A stretch of 64,000 nt of DNA from the NCBI RefSeq assembly GCF_002259485.1, contig NZ_NPGA01000015.1, forward strand, positions 186,001-250,000, given 5' to 3'. Below the pieces are notes generated by a model. It was not told the origin of the DNA. It made no database searches and saw nothing but the letters and a program-made list of their open reading frames with translations. Of this stretch, positions 61,005 to 64,000 are shown piece by piece. Position numbers and translations under genes: made by a program. The stretch comes from Rhodococcus sp. 14-1411-2a (GTDB lineage: Bacteria; Actinomycetota; Actinomycetes; Mycobacteriales; Mycobacteriaceae). The stretch's first letter is position 1; each line of letters begins with the position of its first letter.

Positions 61005-61862
61005 TCAGCTCTCGGCCAGTCGCTTCTTCTCGTGCTCGACGTCGAAATCCGCAGCGGGCCAATCGAGGTCGAGCTTCTCCAACGTGTCGATCAGAATTTC
61101 CGTGACGGCCAAGCGGCTGTACCACTTGCGGTCGGCGGGGACGACGTACCAGGGCGCATGATCGAAGTCCGTGCGATCGAGAACCCGCTGATACGCCGCC
61201 CGGTACTGCGGTAGAAAACCACGCTCGGTGACGTCGCCCGGGTTGTACTTCCAGTGCTTCTCGGGTCGGTCGAGTCGCTCCTGCAGTCGCTTCTTCTGCT
61301 CGTCGGCCGAGACGAACAAGGCCACCTTGACCACGACGGTGTCCTCGTCGACCAAATCCTTCTCGAAGGCGTTGATCTCGTCGAACCGCTTCTCCCACAC
61401 CTGCCGCGGCACCAGATCGTGAACCGCGACGACGAGAACGTCCTCGTAATGGGACCGGTCGAACACCCCGATCCGGCCGGCCCGCGGAAGTGCCTTGCGG
61501 ATGCGCCACAGGTAGTGGTGCTGCTTCTCTTCCTGAGTCGGAACCCCGAACGAGGCGAGGTCGACGCCCTGCGGATCGACCATCCCGATGACGTGCTTGA
61601 CCATGCCGCCCTTGCCCGCGGTGTCCATGCCCTGCAGCACCAGCAGAACCGACTTGGTTCCGCCCGCGCGACCGTGGGCATAGAGCTTCTCCTGCAGCGC
61701 TGCCAGCACTGCACCGCGCTGTTCGAGCACGTCGTTGCCGTGCGCCTTCGCGCCGTCGAAACCCGGAGTTGCCGTGAAGTCGATGTCCTCCACACGGGGA
61801 GAGGAACTGGCCCGCAGCACATCGACGGGAGAAAGAGTCCACAGTTTCGACTTGTCGGCCAT
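61005..61862 (-). CDS. PPK2-family polyphosphate:nucleotide phosphotransferase (class III-like)
   Basis: 285 residues. Walker A-like LQGMDTAGKGGMVKHV, VFDRSHYEDVLVV and KHWKYNPGDVTERGFLPQY mark the polyphosphate:AMP/nucleotide phosphotransferase group. It differs clearly from the PPK2 at 13441 (GRDAAGKGGT; DRSWYNRAGVE). It may make ADP/ATP from AMP and polyphosphate. ATG 61862 is chosen because the upstream extension overlaps the divergent PPOX gene. It converges with adhC through a palindrome. Confidence 0.9.
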   Translation of the reverse strand: MADKSKLWTLSPVDVLRASSSPRVEDIDFTATPGFDGAKAHGNDVLEQRGAVLAALQEKLYAHGRAGGTKSVLLVLQGMDTAGKGGMVKHVIGMVDPQGVDLASFGVPTQEEKQHHYLWRIRKALPRAGRIGVFDRSHYEDVLVVAVHDLVPRQVWEKRFDEINAFEKDLVDEDTVVVKVALFVSADEQKKRLQERLDRPEKHWKYNPGDVTERGFLPQYRAAYQRVLDRTDFDHAPWYVVPADRKWYSRLAVTEILIDTLEKLDLDWPAADFDVEHEKKRLAES

Positions 61863-61886
61863 AGCCGAGAAGACTACTTCTCTACC

Positions 61887-62357
61887 ATGGGATTCATGGC
61901 CCCTACCATTGCAAAAGCAGAAACCGTGTCGCGTGAGCAACTGCTCGAATTCGTATCTCCGCGGCACCAACACACCCTGATCACCCGTAAGCGCGACGAC
62001 GGTCTGCAGGTCTCCCCGGTCTCGGCCGGAGTGGACTCGGAAGGCCGCATCGTCATCGCCACGTACCCCGAGCGCGCGAAGGTGCACAACATCCGCCGCA
62101 ATTCCGCCGTCACGGTGCTGGTGCACAGTGATGACTGGAACGGCGACTACGTCCAGGTCGACGGCACCGCCGAAATCATCGATCTTCCCGACGCCGTCGA
62201 GCCGCTGGTTGAGTACTTCCGCAGCATCGCCGGCGAGCACTCGGACTGGGACGAGTACCGCGCGGCGATGGTGAAGCAGGGAAAGTCGTTGATACGCATC
62301 GTGATCGACACCTGGGGCCCGATCGCCGCGGGTGGATTTCCCCCGGGAAGAGTGTGA
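61887..62357 (+). CDS. PPOX-class (F420/FMN split-barrel) oxidoreductase
   Basis: 156 residues from ATG 61887 (ATG 61896 is an alternative), a split barrel with HQHTLITRKRDDGLQVSPVSAGVDSEGRIVIATYPERAKVHNIRRN covering the cofactor-binding strands. Such proteins are mostly F420-dependent in this group. The last codons and stop (GTG TGA) lie inside the first copy of a 23-bp tandem repeat. It is divergent from the PPK2-like gene with a 24-base gap. Confidence 0.82.
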   Translation: MGFMAPTIAKAETVSREQLLEFVSPRHQHTLITRKRDDGLQVSPVSAGVDSEGRIVIATYPERAKVHNIRRNSAVTVLVHSDDWNGDYVQVDGTAEIIDLPDAVEPLVEYFRSIAGEHSDWDEYRAAMVKQGKSLIRIVIDTWGPIAAGGFPPGRV

Positions 62358-62430
62358 CAAGCCCGCCCGGGAGAGTGTGACAAGCCCACCAGGGAGGGTG
62401 TAACAAGCCCCCCGGGGAGGGTGTGATCTA
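62341..62430. repeat. Four-copy imperfect 23-bp tandem repeat at the end of two convergent genes
   Basis: The GTGT(G/A)A core appears at 62352, 62375, 62398 and 62421, an exact 23-bp period. Each is preceded by CC(G/A)GGGA(G)AG and followed by CAAGCCC (ATCTAGCCC in the last). The first copy contains the PPOX stop codon and the last the stop of the lipoprotein gene. Confidence 0.9.
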
Positions 62431-63417
62431 GCCCTTCAGTGGTGCCGCGAACAGTGGCACCGCGTTTTCCAGTGCGTATCGGGTGCCTGCGACCGAGGCG
62501 GCCGAGAATGCGTTGGACAGGTCGGTGTCACCGAGGACCACGAGGCGTCCGTCCCGTGCCGACGGCAGGCCCTGGATCGACGGGTTGTCGGTGATCACCT
62601 CGGGTCCGGTGCCGATGGGGAACATGACGGTGAGGTCGGCGTCGAGTGCGGAGATGTTCTCCTCGGACAGTTCGATGCTGAACGCTCCGGGTTCGGCGCG
62701 GTCCTGGACGGCCGGAGTGTTGGTCAGGCCGAGTGATTCGAGGAAGTCGACGCGGGTGTCGCCGCGGACGTAGGCACCGACCTGTCCGCTGTAGAGAGTG
62801 CCGACGGCAACGGTCTTGTCGGCGAATTCGGGGTTGGCCGCGATGGTGTTGTCGAACAATGCCCTGGTGTCGTCGACGAGCTGCTTGCCCTCGTCGACCT
62901 TGCCCAGTGCCTGCGCGACGATCTCGGTCTGCCCGTCCCAGGTGGTGCCGTAGGCGACGTCGGTTCCCGGAGGTGCCGCGACGGTCGGCGCGATGTCGGA
63001 CAGGTCGTCGTAGACGGCCTTGTCGTTGGTGCTGCGCGTCCACAGAATCAGGTCCGGTTCCAAAGCCGCCACCGATTCCATGTTCACGTCGAAGGTGCCG
63101 ACGATCGTGGGGTCGGTGTCGTAGGACTCGTCGACCCACGGTCCTAGGCCGTTGCCGCCGACGCCGAGCCAGTCACTGGCTCCGACGGGTTGTACACCGA
63201 GGGCGAGCGCAGTTTCGGCATCGGACCAACCGAGTGCGACCACTCGCTGCGGGTTCGCAGGGACTTCGACGTCGCCGAACATGTCGGTGACGACGACACC
63301 GCCGGCCTGGGAGGAATCGGCGCTGTCGCCGTCGCCGGCGTCGGAGCTGCATGCGGAAAGGGTGAGAGCGAGGGCCAGGACTGCCGCAGGCAGGGCCAAA
63401 GAACGAGAGATGCGCAT
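62428..63417 (-). CDS. Iron-siderophore ABC transporter substrate-binding lipoprotein (second)
   Basis: 329 residues with a lipoprotein signal ALALTLSAC (Cys23) and a FecB/FepB-like fold (NPQRVVALGWSDAETALALG; VAALEPDLILWTRS; YDDLSDIAPTV). An IdeR-like box overlaps its start codon, so the transcript is probably leaderless and iron-repressed. As with the gene at 31039, no permease or ATPase is adjacent. The two lipoproteins are different in sequence and presumably bind different ligands. Confidence 0.9.
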   Translation of the reverse strand: MRISRSLALPAAVLALALTLSACSSDAGDGDSADSSQAGGVVVTDMFGDVEVPANPQRVVALGWSDAETALALGVQPVGASDWLGVGGNGLGPWVDESYDTDPTIVGTFDVNMESVAALEPDLILWTRSTNDKAVYDDLSDIAPTVAAPPGTDVAYGTTWDGQTEIVAQALGKVDEGKQLVDDTRALFDNTIAANPEFADKTVAVGTLYSGQVGAYVRGDTRVDFLESLGLTNTPAVQDRAEPGAFSIELSEENISALDADLTVMFPIGTGPEVITDNPSIQGLPSARDGRLVVLGDTDLSNAFSAASVAGTRYALENAVPLFAAPLKG

Positions 63418-63434
63418 AGGGCACGCTAACCTAT
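63416..63434. promoter_or_regulatory. IdeR/DtxR-like box over the start of the second siderophore lipoprotein gene
   Basis: On the minus strand ATAGGTTAGCGTGCCCTAT matches the IdeR consensus at about 14 of 19 positions, with an intact TAGGTTAG half. TAGGTT could also serve as the -10, placing the start within a few bases of the ATG at 63417. Confidence 0.6.
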
Positions 63435-63979
63435 CAAGCGCTGAAATGCTCCACGATCTTCGCGCAGAAGGCAGGCAGGTCGTCCGGGTTCCGGCTCGAG
63501 ATCAGATTGCCGTCGACGACCACTTCCTCGTCGACGACCGTGCCACCGGCGTTGCGAATGTCGGTTCGGATGCTCGGGTAGGACGTCAATGTCCGGCCCT
63601 TCAGAACGTCGGCTTCGACGAGTGTCCAGGCCCCGTGGCAGATCACGCCGACGGGCTTGCGGGCTTGTACGAACGAGCGGACGAACTCCACGGCGTCCGC
63701 GTCGACGCGGAGTTGATCGGGGTTGGTGGTTCCGCCGGGCAGGATCAGCGCGTCGAAGTCGTCGGCCGAGACGTCGGCGACGACGCTGTCGACGGTGAAG
63801 GTGTCTGCGGCATTGACGTCACCCTCCATGGCTTGGATGTCGCCGTGGTCGAGCGAGACCAATGTGACTGAGGCCCCGGCATTTTCGACTGCTTCGCGGG
63901 GCTGCACCAGCTCGACCTGCTCGACGCCGTCGGTGGCGAGAATCGCGATGCGGCGTCCGGTCAATGTTTCGGTAGTCAT
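63434..63979 (-). CDS. DJ-1/PfpI-family protein (YhbO-like)
   Basis: 181 residues. The nucleophile elbow Cys114-His115 (GVICHGAWTL), Glu20 near the N-terminus and LILPGGTTNPDQLR are typical of PfpI/YhbO-type proteins, which act as glyoxalase or protein-deglycase-like stress proteins. ATG 63979 fits the family. Its stop lies 17 bases before the lipoprotein gene's start on the same strand; the IdeR-like box overlaps this junction. Confidence 0.92.
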   Translation of the reverse strand: MTTETLTGRRIAILATDGVEQVELVQPREAVENAGASVTLVSLDHGDIQAMEGDVNAADTFTVDSVVADVSADDFDALILPGGTTNPDQLRVDADAVEFVRSFVQARKPVGVICHGAWTLVEADVLKGRTLTSYPSIRTDIRNAGGTVVDEEVVVDGNLISSRNPDDLPAFCAKIVEHFSA

Positions 63980-64000
63980 ACCCTCTCGGATGTCCGACCG

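Overview
The window is high-GC DNA from a mycolic-acid-containing actinobacterium, most likely Rhodococcus or a close relative. The evidence is a complete yrbE-mce operon with its Mce-associated protein, an antigen-85-type mycolyltransferase, a mycobacterial-type AdhC, a RamB/ScfR regulator next to isocitrate lyase, F420/LLM-type oxidoreductases, and IdeR/DosR/GlxR-like sites. I see no rRNA, tRNA, CRISPR array, phage or transposase. It reads as ordinary chromosome with many small operons.

Layout. 0-3.6 kb: end of a Fis-type regulator, a stand-alone LigD-type polymerase, an E. coli-type argG with a 4 x 35 bp repeat before it, and a GntR regulator. 3.6-7.4 kb: an asparagine-use operon (aspA, asparagine permease, asparaginase) divergent from that regulator. 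7.5-12.6 kb: MOSC protein, nicotinamidase, flavohemoglobin with coupled cupin and a DosR-like box, and glucose-6-phosphate dehydrogenase. 12.7-17.4 kb: a cluster of four tiny amphipathic/hydrophobic peptide genes around polyphosphate kinase 2 and a mycolyltransferase. This recalls the corynebacterial PorA/PorH porin locus and is the most interesting region. 17.4-21 kb: prolyl oligopeptidase and dihydrolipoyl dehydrogenase. 21.2-29.6 kb: yrbEA-yrbEB-mceABCDEF-mas, nearly all translationally coupled. 29.6-32 kb: methyltransferase, CMD-family protein, and an iron-siderophore lipoprotein with an IdeR-like box.

32-37.5 kb: GntR regulator and urea ABC transporter urtABCDE, with a 21-bp hairpin between urtA and urtB. 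37.6-39 kb: an HTH/membrane-protein pair and an orphan. 39-50.4 kb: agmatine deiminase, N-carbamoylputrescine amidase, a TetR regulator, an MFS/MerR pair, then permease, Usp, copper amine oxidase and aminobutyraldehyde dehydrogenase with a second TetR. Together these can take agmatine through putrescine to GABA. 50.4-53.6 kb: a short malate:quinone oxidoreductase, an MBL hydrolase and an LLM oxidoreductase. 53.6-61 kb: ramB, aceA (isocitrate lyase), a hydroxybutyryl-CoA dehydrogenase and adhC, i.e. C2/fatty-acid metabolism, with GlxR- and RamB-like sites before aceA. 61-64 kb: a second PPK2, a PPOX protein, a 4 x 23 bp repeat, a second iron-siderophore lipoprotein with an IdeR-like box, and a DJ-1/PfpI protein.

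Nitrogen scavenging (asparagine, urea, agmatine) and C2 metabolism are the two main themes. Several transcription units end in unusually long perfect palindromes. A GAGTGGAGC-type motif recurs in the argG leader repeats and around 55.6-56.7 kb.
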